A stretch of DNA of 64,000 nucleotides from Halomonas sp. KAO (lineage in GTDB: Bacteria; Pseudomonadota; Gammaproteobacteria; Pseudomonadales; Halomonadaceae), in contig NZ_JADNRL010000005.1 of the NCBI RefSeq assembly GCF_015595025.1, positions 157,235 through 221,234 of the forward strand. Direction: 5' to 3'. Of the stretch, positions 46,454-55,123 are shown piece by piece; positions within the stretch are counted from its first letter, which is position 1, and each line of letters begins with the position of its first letter. Under the pieces are notes generated by a model. It was given only the letters and a program-made list of their open reading frames with translations, had not been told where the DNA came from and did not search any database. A program made the position numbers and the translations under genes.

Positions 46454-46759
46454 ATGACTACCTCTTCGATCGACACCTTCGGGATGCAGCGCAGCCTGCG
46501 CCAATGCCTCGCCAACATGGCCGCCCTGCTCTATCGCCAGGGCCACGTGCTCGAAACCGTCACCGTCCCCCATCGTGGCCTCGACCCCACTGCGCTGGAA
46601 ACGCTGGAGAGCGACAGCCACGAATGGTCGGTCTGTCAGCGCATACTCGAGTCCAGCGAGGCCGCTACCTGGAACGACCAGCGCCGCTTCGTGCTGACCG
46701 GCATGGGACGCGAACTGCTCTTCGACATGTTCGGAGAGGGCGCCGCCGACTGCGCCTGA
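46454..46759 (+). CDS. Hypothetical protein with dyad-controlled promoter
   Basis: A 101-residue protein that I do not recognise. It is soluble, with an N-terminal helix (SLRQCLANMAALLYRQGHVL), a middle with PHRGLDPTALETLESDSHEW and a C-terminal RRFVLTGMGRELLFDMFGEG. The ATG at 46454 follows AAGGAAG, and the promoter upstream is strong with an overlapping inverted repeat, so the gene is probably real and regulated. It is followed by a GC-rich terminator and the TPP riboswitch. Confidence 0.65.
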   Translation: MTTSSIDTFGMQRSLRQCLANMAALLYRQGHVLETVTVPHRGLDPTALETLESDSHEWSVCQRILESSEAATWNDQRRFVLTGMGRELLFDMFGEGAADCA

Positions 46760-46848
46760 ACCCAGCCTGACCCGCAACACCTCTCCTCGGCGGAGCACAG
46801 TCACCGCCAGGGCCATGCCCCGGAGAGGCGCGATGAACATCAATGACC

Positions 46849-46884
46849 AAGGCCCGCCGACGCTCGATTGCGTCGGCGGGCCTT
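46849..46884 (+). terminator. GC-rich hairpin before TPP riboswitch
   Basis: Fourteen-bp perfect stem AAGGCCCGCCGACG with an eight-base loop, followed by CTTGGTTATGTT. It separates the small unknown gene from the thi operon. Confidence 0.8.
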
Positions 46885-46900
46885 CTTGGTTATGTTGGCA

Positions 46901-47010
46901 GCTCTTGTCGGGGCGCCCCTCTCACCGTCATGCGGTATCAAGGGGCTGAGATCGGTACGGCCGAACCCGTTGAACCTGATCAGGTTGATGCCTGCGGAGG
47001 GAACAAGCTC
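46901..47010 (+). promoter_or_regulatory. TPP riboswitch (THI element)
   Basis: The conserved thiamin pyrophosphate aptamer is visible: CAAGGGGCTGAGATCGG (about 46939-46955), CCCGTTGAACCTGATCAGGT (46966-46985), and TGCCTGCGGAGGGAACAAG (about 46989-47007). The outer stem pairs CTTGT (46904-46908) with ACAAG (47003-47007). The expression platform is the next 70 bases before thiO, whose ribosome site is weak. Binding of TPP should lower thiO-thiS-thiG expression. Confidence 0.95.
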
Positions 47011-47079
47011 GTGCCCCAGCCCGCCCCTACCCCGCATCCAGCCTGGTCACCACACCGTCAACTGCCGGATGCACACCTC

Positions 47080-48177
47080 ATGAACGCCACCCCACAACGC
47101 CGCATCGCCATCGCCGGCGCCGGCCTGCTCGGCCGGCTGACAGCCTGGCGCCTGCTGTGCGACGGCCATGCCGTCAGCCTCTACGATGCAGGCGACCTGG
47201 ATACGCCGCCCGCCGCTGCCTGGACCGCCGCCGGCATGGTCGCTCCCCTGGCCGAAACGGTTGTCAGCGAGCACAGTGTCTATGAGATGGGGCAGATGGC
47301 TCTCGATCGCTGGCCCACCTGGTTAGAGGAGCTGCAGGCGCCCGGGCTATGGCATCAACACGGCAGCCTGGTGGTTGCCCATCCCCAGGATGGCAACGAG
47401 CTGATCCAGTTCCGCCGCGACCTTGACGATACCTTGGGGGAAGGCGCCCTCTATCAGGAACTGGATGGCAGCGCCATCCATCATCTGGAGCCCGATCTGA
47501 CCCGCTTCCGCCACGGTCTGTTTCTTGCCGATGAAGCACACCTGGATAACCGCGAGCTGCTGACACGGTTGCTGGGGGCGATTCGTGAGCTGGGCGGCGA
47601 GTGCCATGCCCATACGCCGGTGGAAGTGCATCCCGGCGAAGTGGCCACTCCGGCGGGAAGACACCGCTTCGACCTGGTGATCGACTGCCGTGGCCATGGC
47701 GCCAAGCCCAGCCACCCCACCCTGCGCGGCGTGCGCGGCGAAACACTGCATGTGACGACCAGCGAGATCACGCTAACGCGGCCGGTGCGCCTGATGCACC
47801 CGCGCTACCAGCTCTATGTGGTCCCCAAGCCCAATGGGCGCTTCGTGATCGGCGCCACCTCCATCGAAAGCGAGGATCGCTCACCGATATCGCTGCAATC
47901 CTCCCTGGAGCTCTCCAGCGCCCTCTATACCCTGTCACCGGCCTTCGCCGAGGCGCGGATCCTCGAACAGGGCGTCAACCTGCGCCCCGCCTTCCGCAAC
48001 AACCTGCCCCGGGTTACCCTAAGTGATGGGTTGATAAGCGCCAATGGACTGTTTCGCCACGGTTATCTGCTTGCCCCGGCAGTGGTGGAGCATCTGCTGA
48101 GCGAGATCCGTGGCCACGGTGACAAGCCCTTCGCCAACCTATTGGACGGCTCCATTCCTCAGGAGACCCTATCGTGA
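47080..48177 (+). CDS. thiO: Glycine oxidase ThiO
   Basis: A 365-residue FAD-dependent amine oxidase of the ThiO type, which oxidises glycine to the iminoacetate used to build the thiazole of thiamin. The N-terminus has IAIAGAGLLGRLTAWRLLCD and AWTAAGMVAPLAE; later parts include RHGLFLADEAHLDNRELL, VIDCRGHGAK and LYVVPKPNGRFVIGATSIES. The start at 47080 is chosen for the dinucleotide-binding fold; the ribosome site is weak, as can occur under riboswitch control. Its stop overlaps the thiS start. Confidence 0.92.
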   Translation: MNATPQRRIAIAGAGLLGRLTAWRLLCDGHAVSLYDAGDLDTPPAAAWTAAGMVAPLAETVVSEHSVYEMGQMALDRWPTWLEELQAPGLWHQHGSLVVAHPQDGNELIQFRRDLDDTLGEGALYQELDGSAIHHLEPDLTRFRHGLFLADEAHLDNRELLTRLLGAIRELGGECHAHTPVEVHPGEVATPAGRHRFDLVIDCRGHGAKPSHPTLRGVRGETLHVTTSEITLTRPVRLMHPRYQLYVVPKPNGRFVIGATSIESEDRSPISLQSSLELSSALYTLSPAFAEARILEQGVNLRPAFRNNLPRVTLSDGLISANGLFRHGYLLAPAVVEHLLSEIRGHGDKPFANLLDGSIPQETLS

Positions 48178-48401
48178 AAGCGAGTGACCCCATGCATGAG
48201 ATCACCCTGAGCCTCAACGGCGAGCCCGCTCGGCTCCCCGAAGGCACCCCCCTGGCGCAGGCCCTGGAGGCGTGGGGCTATGGCGAGCGTCGCGTTGCCG
48301 TGGCCATCAACGATGCCTTCGCGCCGCGCTCCACCTGGTCCGAGCGCACCCTCGGCGAGGGTGATCGTATCGATATCGTGGCCCCAGTAGGAGGCGGCTG
48401 A
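48174..48401 (+). CDS. thiS: Sulfur carrier protein ThiS
   Basis: A 75-residue ubiquitin-like carrier ending in the Gly-Gly needed for thiocarboxylate formation (IVAPVGGG). The core is [20 protein letters not shown] and [17 protein letters not shown] take the GTG at 48174, which overlaps the thiO stop and follows CAGGAGACC; the ATG at 48192 would give a 69-residue protein but has a poor ribosome site. It overlaps thiG by one base. Confidence 0.9.
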   Translation: MKASDPMHEITLSLNGEPARLPEGTPLAQALEAWGYGERRVAVAINDAFAPRSTWSERTLGEGDRIDIVAPVGGG

Positions 48402-49219
48402 TGCACACCCACTCAACCCATGACGATGCGCTGGTGCTCTATGAAGAGTGCTTCAGCAGCCGTTTCCTGCTTGGCACGGCCCTCTACCCGTCGCCACAGG
48501 TGATGCAGGAGGCCATCGAGGCCGCCGACTGCGCCATGCTGACCCTGGGGCTGCGTCGCCAGAACCCCGGCGGCGGCGACGCCGGTGGCGACGGCGATGC
48601 CTTCTGGCAGATCCTGCGAGAAAGCGGCTGCCACCTGCTGCCCAACACCGCCGGCTGTCGCTCTGCCCGGGAAGCCATCACGCTCGCCGAGATGTCCCGG
48701 GAACTCTTCGACACACCCTGGATCAAGGTCGAGGTCATCGGCGACGACTACAACCTTCAGCCCGACCCCTTCGGCCTGCTGGAAGCCGTTCGGGAACTGA
48801 TCGAGCAGGGCTTCAAGGTGCTGCCCTACTGCACCGACGACCTGGTGCTCTGTCAGCGTCTCCAGGAGGCGGGCTGCCAGGCGCTGATGCCTTGGGGGGC
48901 ACCGATCGGGACCGGGCGCGGCCTGATGAACCGTTACGCCCTGCGCACCCTGCGCGAGCGTATCGACGTGCCGATGATCATCGACGCCGGCCTCGGGGCG
49001 CCTTCCCAGGCCGCGGAAGCCATGGAGATGGGCTTCGATGGCGTGCTGCTCAACACCGCCGTGGCCAAGGCTCGTCGCCCGGCACAGATGTCGGCCGCCT
49101 TCGCCCGCGCCATCGAGGCGGGTCGCGAGGCCTATCTCGCCGGCCTGATGGAGCGACGCCAGACCGCCAGCCCCAGCACGCCGACCCTGGGCCAGCCCTT
49201 CTGGCACGCCACCCCCTGA
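48401..49219 (+). CDS. thiG: Thiazole synthase ThiG
   Basis: A 272-residue ThiG that joins DXP, the ThiS thiocarboxylate sulfur and dehydroglycine into thiazole phosphate. The barrel motifs are [40 protein letters not shown], the Schiff-base lysine in [36 protein letters not shown] and [20 protein letters not shown]. It is overlapped with thiS, so the operon is tightly coupled. thiC, thiE and thiF are absent here and must be elsewhere. Confidence 0.95.
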   Translation: MHTHSTHDDALVLYEECFSSRFLLGTALYPSPQVMQEAIEAADCAMLTLGLRRQNPGGGDAGGDGDAFWQILRESGCHLLPNTAGCRSAREAITLAEMSRELFDTPWIKVEVIGDDYNLQPDPFGLLEAVRELIEQGFKVLPYCTDDLVLCQRLQEAGCQALMPWGAPIGTGRGLMNRYALRTLRERIDVPMIIDAGLGAPSQAAEAMEMGFDGVLLNTAVAKARRPAQMSAAFARAIEAGREAYLAGLMERRQTASPSTPTLGQPFWHATP

Positions 49220-49226
49220 CACGACC

Positions 49227-49254
49227 ACCGGCGAGCGTCATCACGCTCGCCGGT
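49227..49254 (+). terminator. Terminator of thi operon
   Basis: Perfect 12-bp stem ACCGGCGAGCGT with a CATC loop and TTTG after it, eight bases after the thiG stop. A GC palindrome follows at 49289-49306. Confidence 0.85.
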
Positions 49255-49413
49255 TTGACAGCAGCAGACTATCGAACCTAACTGAATGGGCGGCCCCGGG
49301 GCCGCCGATCGTTCCTGCCTTCGATCGCCACAGGCTGGCGATGAGGGCAGAACCCAACGGCGTACCCCGCACACGAGGCTGCCACTCTGCTCACCAAAAC
49401 AAGGGACACTACA

Positions 49414-51153
49414 ATGAGCACTCGTTTTCTGACGCCCCCTGCGCCCAGAGCCCTGACCATCGCCCTCCTCTCGGCGAGCCTGCTGGCCTCTCCAGCCGCC
49501 TTCTCTCAACAAGCCATCCTCGAGGGTGAGCGCTTCCATCCTCAGGAGAGTCGCAACGGCATGGTGGCCACCAGTCACTTTCTTGCCTCCGAGGTAGCCC
49601 GGGATGTGCTCGCGGATGGCGGTAACGCCGTGGACGCAGCGGTAGTCGCCGGCTTTGCCCTGGCGGTCACCCAGCCGCGCTCTGGCAATATCGGGGGCGG
49701 CGGTTTCATGCTGATCTCCGATGAGGAGAGTGACGAGGTCATCGCCATCGACTATCGCGAGACCGCACCTTCGGCAGCCTCCGAGACCATGTTCCAGGAC
49801 GAGGATGGCGAAGCGGTCACCGAACGCTCACGCTTCACCCACCTGGCAGCAGGGGTGCCTGGCACCGTGGCCGGCCTGGCCCTGGCGCTGGAGAAGCATG
49901 GCACCCTGAGCCTTGCCGAGGCGCTGGAACCGGCCATACGCCTGGCGGAGGAGGGCTTTGCCGTCCCCCCGCGCTTCGTCAAGGGACTGCAGGATACCCG
50001 CGGCCGCTTCGAGGCCTGGGATGCCAGCATGGCCAAGTTCTTCAAGGAGGACGGCAGCGGCTATCAGGTCGGCGAGTTATTCCGGCAGCCCGACCTCGCC
50101 GCCACCCTCAAGCGTATCGCCGAGGAGGGGGCCCGGGAGTTCTATGAAGGCGAAACCGCCCGCCTGATCGTCGCCGAAATGGAGCGGCACGGCGGCCTGA
50201 TCACCCAGGAGGATCTGGCCGGCTACCAGCCGGTGATTCGCGAACCCAGCCACGGTACCTACCGGGGGCACGACATCTACGCCATGAGCCCGCCCTCCTC
50301 CGGCGGCGTCCATATCGTGCAGATGCTCAACATCCTGGAGGAGTACCCCATCGGCGAAATGGGCTTCGGCTCGGCCGAGAGCATGCACTTGATGGCCGAG
50401 GCCATGAAACGCGCCTATGCCGATCGCTCCGAATTCCTCGGTGATACCGACTTCGTGGATGTGCCACTGGCCGGGCTCACCTCCAAGGAGTACGCCGCCG
50501 AGCTGCGCGCCCAGATCGGTGAACAGGCCACCCCCAGCGCCGAGATTGCCCCCGGCAATCCGGTCGACTACGAATCCAACGAGACCACCCACTTCTCCAT
50601 CGTAGATGACAATGGCCTGGCCGTTTCCAACACCTATACCATCAATTTCAGCTATGGCTCGGGCATCGTGGTCGACGGTGCCGGCTTTCTGCTCAATAAC
50701 GAGATGGATGACTTCTCGGCCAAGCCCGGCGTCCCCAATGCGTACGGTCTGATCGGTGGCGAGGCCAACAAGGTGGAGCCCGGCAAGCGCATGCTCTCCT
50801 CGATGACCCCGACCATCGTCAAGCGCGACGGCAAGAACTACCTGATCACCGGCAGCCCCGGGGGCTCGCGGATCATCACCACTACCCTGCAGGTGCTGAT
50901 GAACGTGATCGACCACGACATGAACATCCAGTCGGCGGTCAGCGCCCCGCGCATGCACCACCAGTGGCTGCCCGACGAAATCCGCACCGAGGCCGGCTTC
51001 AGCCCCGACACGCTGGAACTGCTCAGGGAGCGCGGTCACACCATCAGCCAGCAATCGGCCATGGGTGCCGCCCAGTCGATCCTGATCGAGGACGGGATGT
51101 ATTACGGTGGGGCCGACCCTCGCCGCTCCACCTCTTCCGCCATCGGACTATAA
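49414..51153 (+). CDS. ggt: Periplasmic gamma-glutamyltransferase
   Basis: A 579-residue Ntn-hydrolase precursor that cleaves the gamma-glutamyl bond of glutathione. A signal peptide (PRALTIALLSASLLASPAAF) is followed by the large subunit, with GGNAVDAAVVAGFALAVTQP and SGNIGGGGFML. The self-cleavage site is before the Thr of SNETTHFSIVDDNGLAVS, and the small subunit has GSGIVVDGAGFLLNNEMDDF and GSPGGSRIITTTLQVL. AAGGGACA precedes the ATG. A C-rich hairpin (51164-51183) follows the stop. Confidence 0.95.
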   Translation: MSTRFLTPPAPRALTIALLSASLLASPAAFSQQAILEGERFHPQESRNGMVATSHFLASEVARDVLADGGNAVDAAVVAGFALAVTQPRSGNIGGGGFMLISDEESDEVIAIDYRETAPSAASETMFQDEDGEAVTERSRFTHLAAGVPGTVAGLALALEKHGTLSLAEALEPAIRLAEEGFAVPPRFVKGLQDTRGRFEAWDASMAKFFKEDGSGYQVGELFRQPDLAATLKRIAEEGAREFYEGETARLIVAEMERHGGLITQEDLAGYQPVIREPSHGTYRGHDIYAMSPPSSGGVHIVQMLNILEEYPIGEMGFGSAESMHLMAEAMKRAYADRSEFLGDTDFVDVPLAGLTSKEYAAELRAQIGEQATPSAEIAPGNPVDYESNETTHFSIVDDNGLAVSNTYTINFSYGSGIVVDGAGFLLNNEMDDFSAKPGVPNAYGLIGGEANKVEPGKRMLSSMTPTIVKRDGKNYLITGSPGGSRIITTTLQVLMNVIDHDMNIQSAVSAPRMHHQWLPDEIRTEAGFSPDTLELLRERGHTISQQSAMGAAQSILIEDGMYYGGADPRRSTSSAIGL

Positions 51154-51263
51154 GCCTCCCCCCCCCCGGCCGTCGTGCCGGGGGCAACAGCCTCTGTTGG
51201 CGTATCCCCAGGCCAGGAGCCATGTTGCACCCTCGATCGACCACACACGATCGACCACGAAAA

Positions 51264-51292
51264 AGCCGCCTGGCGCAGTGCGCCAGGCGGCT
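51264..51292 (-). terminator. Terminator of tRNA-Ala
   Basis: Stem AGCCGCCTGGCGC with complement; on the minus strand it is followed by five Ts, 17 bases after the tRNA end. Confidence 0.85.
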
Positions 51293-51309
51293 GATTCATT
51301 GAATCTTGT

Positions 51310-51385
51310 TGGTGGAGCCTAGCGGGATCGAACCGCTGACCTCAACACTGCCAGTGTTGCGCTCTCCCAGCTGAGCTAAGGCCCC
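51310..51385 (-). tRNA. tRNA-Ala (GGC)
   Basis: A 76-nt cloverleaf with encoded CCA. The anticodon stem-loop CAACA-CTGGCAG-TGTTG gives anticodon GGC. Acceptor GGGGCCT pairs with AGGCTCC. Confidence 0.97.
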
Positions 51386-51417
51386 ACACCGATCTCGCCG
51401 TTGCGAGAACGGGGCAG

Positions 51418-51446
51418 ATAATACGGTGACATGAGGCCATCGTCAA
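51418..51446 (-). promoter_or_regulatory. Promoter of tRNA-Ala
   Basis: On the minus strand TTGACG (51441-51446) and TATTAT (51418-51423) are 17 bases apart, 32 bases before the mature tRNA. Confidence 0.75.
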
Positions 51447-51597
51447 CTCTTTTTTCTGTTTGCCCACCATTTTGTATAGCAACCTAAGTAGTCTTTTCTC
51501 GCCGCCACCCTGTGTGGCAGGCTTGTCACCAACGGTTACCCTTACATCATGCGATGAGCCAGTTTGCTGCCGTCGAGTCGTTCAGGAGCGAATCAAA

Positions 51598-52245
51598 TTG
51601 ATCAAGGTACTCATTGCCGATGACCACCACTTGATAAGAACCAGCCTTGCCCATCTGCTGAATGCCGAAAAGGATCTGCGGGTCACCGGCGAGGCGGCCA
51701 GCGGCGAAGAAGCCATCGCCCAGGCCCGGCGCCTCAAGCCCGATGTGGTGCTGATGGATATTCGCATGCCAGGTATCGGCGGTCTCGAGGCCACGCGCAA
51801 GATCACCCGCGCCCTCCCGGATACCCGCGTCCTGGTGCTCACCGCCTGGCTGGAGGACAGCTTCGCCCAGCGGCTGCTGGACGCCGGGGCTCGAGGCCTT
51901 GTCAGCAAGGGTTCCCAGCACGAGGAGATGGTCGGTGCCATCCGCGAGGTCTTCCAGGGCCACCGTTATGTCAGCCCCGACGTGGCCCAGCGCCTGGTGC
52001 TGTCGCGGATCGACTCACCCGAGAACCCCTTCGATGAGCTCTCCTCCCGAGAGATGCAGGTGGCGATGATGATCATCAACTGCCAGAAGGTCGCCGACAT
52101 CTCGGACCGACTCTTTCTCAGCACCAAGACGGTAAACACCTACCGCTACCGCATCTTCGAGAAGCTGGGCGTCAAGTCGGACGTCGAGCTTACCCACCTG
52201 GGCCTGCGCCATGGATTGGTGGAAGGCTTCTCCACCATGCAGTAA
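51598..52245 (+). CDS. gacA: Response regulator GacA/UvrY
   Basis: A 215-residue NarL/FixJ-type response regulator. The receiver domain starts IKVLIADDHHLIRTSLAHLL, has the phosphoacceptor Asp in PDVVLMDIRMPGIGG and the switch region LVLTAWLED. The DNA-binding domain (about 145-210) has LSSREMQVAMMIINCQKVAD and LFLSTKTVNTYRYRIFEKLG. GacA with GacS activates small RNAs that sequester RsmA/CsrA. The start is the TTG at 51598, eight bases after AGGAG; longer frames have no receiver-like sequence. uvrC follows nine bases later, the conserved gammaproteobacterial order. Confidence 0.94.
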   Translation: MIKVLIADDHHLIRTSLAHLLNAEKDLRVTGEAASGEEAIAQARRLKPDVVLMDIRMPGIGGLEATRKITRALPDTRVLVLTAWLEDSFAQRLLDAGARGLVSKGSQHEEMVGAIREVFQGHRYVSPDVAQRLVLSRIDSPENPFDELSSREMQVAMMIINCQKVADISDRLFLSTKTVNTYRYRIFEKLGVKSDVELTHLGLRHGLVEGFSTMQ

Positions 52246-52254
52246 CCTCGCCAG

Positions 52255-54069
52255 ATGACCTTTGACCATCGCCGCTTCCTGGCCAGCGTCAGCGAGGCCC
52301 CCGGCGTCTATCGCATGTTCGACCAGGGCGGGGAGACGCTCTATATTGGCAAGGCGCGCCGCCTCAAGGCGCGGCTCGCCAGCTATTTTCGTGGTGCACT
52401 GAACGCCAAGACCCAGGCACTGGTAGCGCGTATCGCCGATATCCAGGTCACGGTGACCAACAGCGAGACCGAGGCCCTGCTGCTCGAGCAGACCCTGATC
52501 AAGGAGCTGCGGCCGCCCTACAACATCCTGCTGCGCGACGACAAGTCCTACCCCTTCGTCTTTGTCACCGACCGCCACCCCTTTCCGGCGCTGGAGTACA
52601 AGCGGGTTCGCCAGCGCCGAGATGACGGGCGCTATCTCGGCCCCTACCCCAGCAGCCACGCGGTGCGCGACAGTCTCTCGCTGATGCAGAAGATATTCCG
52701 CATTCGCAACTGCGAGGACAGCGTCTTCGCCCACCGCTCGCGACCCTGCCTGCAGTACCAGATCGATCGCTGCAGCGCTCCATGCGTGGGATACATCTCC
52801 GAGGCCGACTATCGCCGCGATCTGGAGCACGCCGTGCAGTGTCTGGAAGGCAAGAGCGAACAGGTCACCCGGGAGCTCACCGCCGCGATGGAAACCGCCA
52901 GCCGTGAGCTGGCCTTCGAGGAGGCGGCCCGCCTGCGCGACCAGATCCAGCAGCTGCGGCAACTGCAGCAGCGCCAGTTTGTGGATACCGGCGATGGCGA
53001 TGCCGACGCCTTCGCGCTGGCCAGCCGCCCCGGGGCACTATGCATCTCGGTACTGGCCATCCGCCAGGGGAGGCTGCTGGGCGCGCGCCATCATGCTCCC
53101 GCCAATGGCCTCGACCTGCCGGAAGAGGCGCTGCTGGGCGACTTCATCAGCCAGTACTATCTGGGCCAGGCCCGGGAGATTCCTCGGGAAGTGATCACCA
53201 GTCACGCCGTTCCGGATGCCGAACTGATCGCCCAGGCGCTGGCTGAGAAGGCCGGCCGCCGAGTGCGGCTAACCGATCAGGTGCGCGGGCATCGCGCCCA
53301 GTGGAAGGAGCTGGCCCTCACCAACGCCGAACAGCAACTGGCCGCCCAGCTGGCCAATCACAACCAGCTTGCGCAACGTTTCGATGCACTGCGCGACGCC
53401 CTGGGCATGGCAACCGCGCCGGCGCGGCTTGAGTGCTTCGATATCAGTCACAGCCATGGCGAGGCCACGGTCGCCTCCTGCGTGGTGTTCGACGAGAACG
53501 GTCCCCGCAAGTCGGACTATCGTCGCTTCAATATCGAAGGGGTGGCGGCGGGCGATGACTACGCGGCCATGCAGCAGGCGCTCACCCGCCGCTTTCGTCG
53601 CCTGAAGGAGGGCGAAGGGCAGACGCCGGACGTGCTCGTCGTGGATGGCGGCAAGGGGCAGCTCAACATGGCCCGCGAGGTACTGGCGTCGCTGGGAGTC
53701 ACCGGCGTGGCGCTCCTCGGCGTGGCCAAGGGCACCACCCGCAAGGCGGGCCTGGAAACGTTATTCCTGGAGACCGTGGACAGGACGCTGAACCTGGAGC
53801 CCTCCTCCCCTGCCCTGCACCTGATCCAGCATATCCGCGATGAGTCGCACCGGTTCGCCATCACCGGTCACCGCACACGACGAGACAAGCAGCGGCGCAC
53901 CTCGACCCTCGAAGGCATCCCCGGCGTGGGCCCCAAGCGCCGACGCGAGCTGCTGCGCTTCTTCGGCGGACTGCAGGGGGTCAAGCAGGCGACGCGTGAC
54001 GAGCTGGCCCGCGTGCCGGGCATCAGCGCCACCCTGGCCGAGACGATCCATCAAGCTCTGCATGGATGA
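52255..54069 (+). CDS. uvrC: Excinuclease ABC subunit C
   Basis: A 604-residue UvrC, which makes both cuts around a DNA lesion with UvrB. It has the N-terminal GIY-YIG nuclease (APGVYRMFDQGGETLYIGKA), the UvrB-binding helix pair (ELAFEEAARLRDQIQQLRQL), the RNase H-like second nuclease (LECFDISHSHGEATVASCVV; LVVDGGKGQLNMAREVLASL) and the C-terminal helix-hairpin-helix pair (LEGIPGVGPKRRRELLRFFG). The length is normal. It follows gacA and precedes pgsA. Confidence 0.97.
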   Translation: MTFDHRRFLASVSEAPGVYRMFDQGGETLYIGKARRLKARLASYFRGALNAKTQALVARIADIQVTVTNSETEALLLEQTLIKELRPPYNILLRDDKSYPFVFVTDRHPFPALEYKRVRQRRDDGRYLGPYPSSHAVRDSLSLMQKIFRIRNCEDSVFAHRSRPCLQYQIDRCSAPCVGYISEADYRRDLEHAVQCLEGKSEQVTRELTAAMETASRELAFEEAARLRDQIQQLRQLQQRQFVDTGDGDADAFALASRPGALCISVLAIRQGRLLGARHHAPANGLDLPEEALLGDFISQYYLGQAREIPREVITSHAVPDAELIAQALAEKAGRRVRLTDQVRGHRAQWKELALTNAEQQLAAQLANHNQLAQRFDALRDALGMATAPARLECFDISHSHGEATVASCVVFDENGPRKSDYRRFNIEGVAAGDDYAAMQQALTRRFRRLKEGEGQTPDVLVVDGGKGQLNMAREVLASLGVTGVALLGVAKGTTRKAGLETLFLETVDRTLNLEPSSPALHLIQHIRDESHRFAITGHRTRRDKQRRTSTLEGIPGVGPKRRRELLRFFGGLQGVKQATRDELARVPGISATLAETIHQALHG

Positions 54070-54138
54070 TGCTCGCCAAGGGGGATAGAATACGCCAACG
54101 CTCAACGCCCCTCTCACCGGCAAGGACAGCTTCGCGCG

Positions 54139-54687
54139 ATGAACATTCCGAATATCCTTACCCTGGCCCGTATCGCTTTCATCCCGCTGCTGGTAGTGCT
54201 GTTCTATCTGCCACTCTCCTGGAGCATGCCCCTGGCGGCCGCCCTCTTCGCCCTGGCCTCGGTGACCGACTGGCTGGACGGCTATCTGGCCAGGCGCTGG
54301 AACCAGGCCACACCGTTCGGCGCCTTCCTCGACCCGGTAGCCGACAAGCTGATGGTGGCGGTGGCACTGGCGCTGATGATCGAGCGCTATGACGCGGTCT
54401 GGCTGACCCTCCCTGCGCTGGTAATCATCGGGCGCGAAATCGTGATCTCCGCGCTGCGCGAGTGGATGGCCGAGATGGGCAAGCGGGGCAGCGTGGCGGT
54501 GTCGTGGGTCGGCAAGCTGAAGACTACCCTGCAGATGGTCGCCATCTTCCTGCTGCTGGCCTTCGCCCCCGGCACGCCTGTTGCCATCCTCGCCGTGGTG
54601 ACTCTCTATGCGGCGGCCGTGCTGACACTCTGGTCGATGGTCCTCTACCTGCGCGCGGCCTGGCCCCATCTCAGGCGTTCCATGTAA
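54139..54687 (+). CDS. pgsA: Phosphatidylglycerophosphate synthase
   Basis: A 182-residue inner-membrane enzyme that makes phosphatidylglycerophosphate from CDP-diacylglycerol and glycerol-3-phosphate. The CDP-alcohol phosphotransferase motif is intact ([20 protein letters not shown] followed by LDPVADK). The N-terminal [20 protein letters not shown] and the later [20 protein letters not shown] are typical. Five or so membrane helices are visible. It follows uvrC by 69 bases and precedes a tRNA cluster, as in many gammaproteobacteria. Confidence 0.95.
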   Translation: MNIPNILTLARIAFIPLLVVLFYLPLSWSMPLAAALFALASVTDWLDGYLARRWNQATPFGAFLDPVADKLMVAVALALMIERYDAVWLTLPALVIIGREIVISALREWMAEMGKRGSVAVSWVGKLKTTLQMVAIFLLLAFAPGTPVAILAVVTLYAAAVLTLWSMVLYLRAAWPHLRRSM

Positions 54688-54736
54688 AAGAGGAAAGAGT
54701 AGAAAAGAGGGGAAGAGTAGAGAAGAGAGGAAAAGG
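54686..54736 (+). repeat. Polypurine GA-rich tract
   Basis: Of 51 bases between the pgsA stop and the tRNA promoter, 49 are purines (two Ts, at 54700 and 54718). It looks like three imperfect copies of an AGAGGAAAGAGTAGA-type unit. Confidence 0.8.
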
Positions 54737-54737
54737 C

Positions 54738-54765
54738 TTGACTGTCACCGGCTTATCCGTATAAT
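54738..54765 (+). promoter_or_regulatory. Promoter of tRNA-Gly-Cys-Leu operon
   Basis: TTGACT (54738-54743) and a perfect TATAAT (54760-54765) with a 16-base spacer, 15 bases before tRNA-Gly. Confidence 0.85.
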
Positions 54766-54780
54766 ACGTTCTCGAGTCAG

Positions 54781-54855
54781 GCGGGAATAGCTCAGTGGTA
54801 GAGCATCGCCTTGCCAAGGCGAGGGTCGGGAGTTCGAATCTCCTTTCCCGCTCCA
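54781..54855 (+). tRNA. tRNA-Gly (GCC)
   Basis: A 75-nt cloverleaf with encoded CCA; the anticodon loop TTGCCAA gives GCC. It is the first of three tRNAs in one transcript. Confidence 0.97.
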
Positions 54856-54880
54856 TTCTTCGGAATGGCCCGACTCATGA

Positions 54881-54954
54881 GGCTGGATGGCAGAGTGGTC
54901 ATGCAGCGGACTGCAACTCCGTGTACGCCGGTTCGATTCCGACTCCAGCCTCCA
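54881..54954 (+). tRNA. tRNA-Cys (GCA)
   Basis: A 74-nt cloverleaf with encoded CCA; the anticodon stem-loop GCGGA-CTGCAAC-TCCGT gives GCA. It lies 25 bases after tRNA-Gly. Confidence 0.97.
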
Positions 54955-54990
54955 CTCCCCTATTTCTTCTGTACTGCCCGACACCGTGCC

Positions 54991-55077
54991 GCCCGGATGG
55001 CGAAATTGGTAGACGCAAGGGACTTAAAATCCCTCGGTGGCGACACCGTGCCGGTTCGAGCCCGGCTCCGGGCACCA
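54991..55077 (+). tRNA. tRNA-Leu (TAA)
   Basis: An 87-nt tRNA with a long variable arm and encoded CCA; the anticodon loop CTTAAAA gives TAA. It lies 36 bases after tRNA-Cys and ends 46 bases before the FUSC gene. Confidence 0.97.
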
Positions 55078-55123
55078 GGCAATCGCCGATGGGCTAGACA
55101 GATACCCTGCGGGGCAATCTTCG

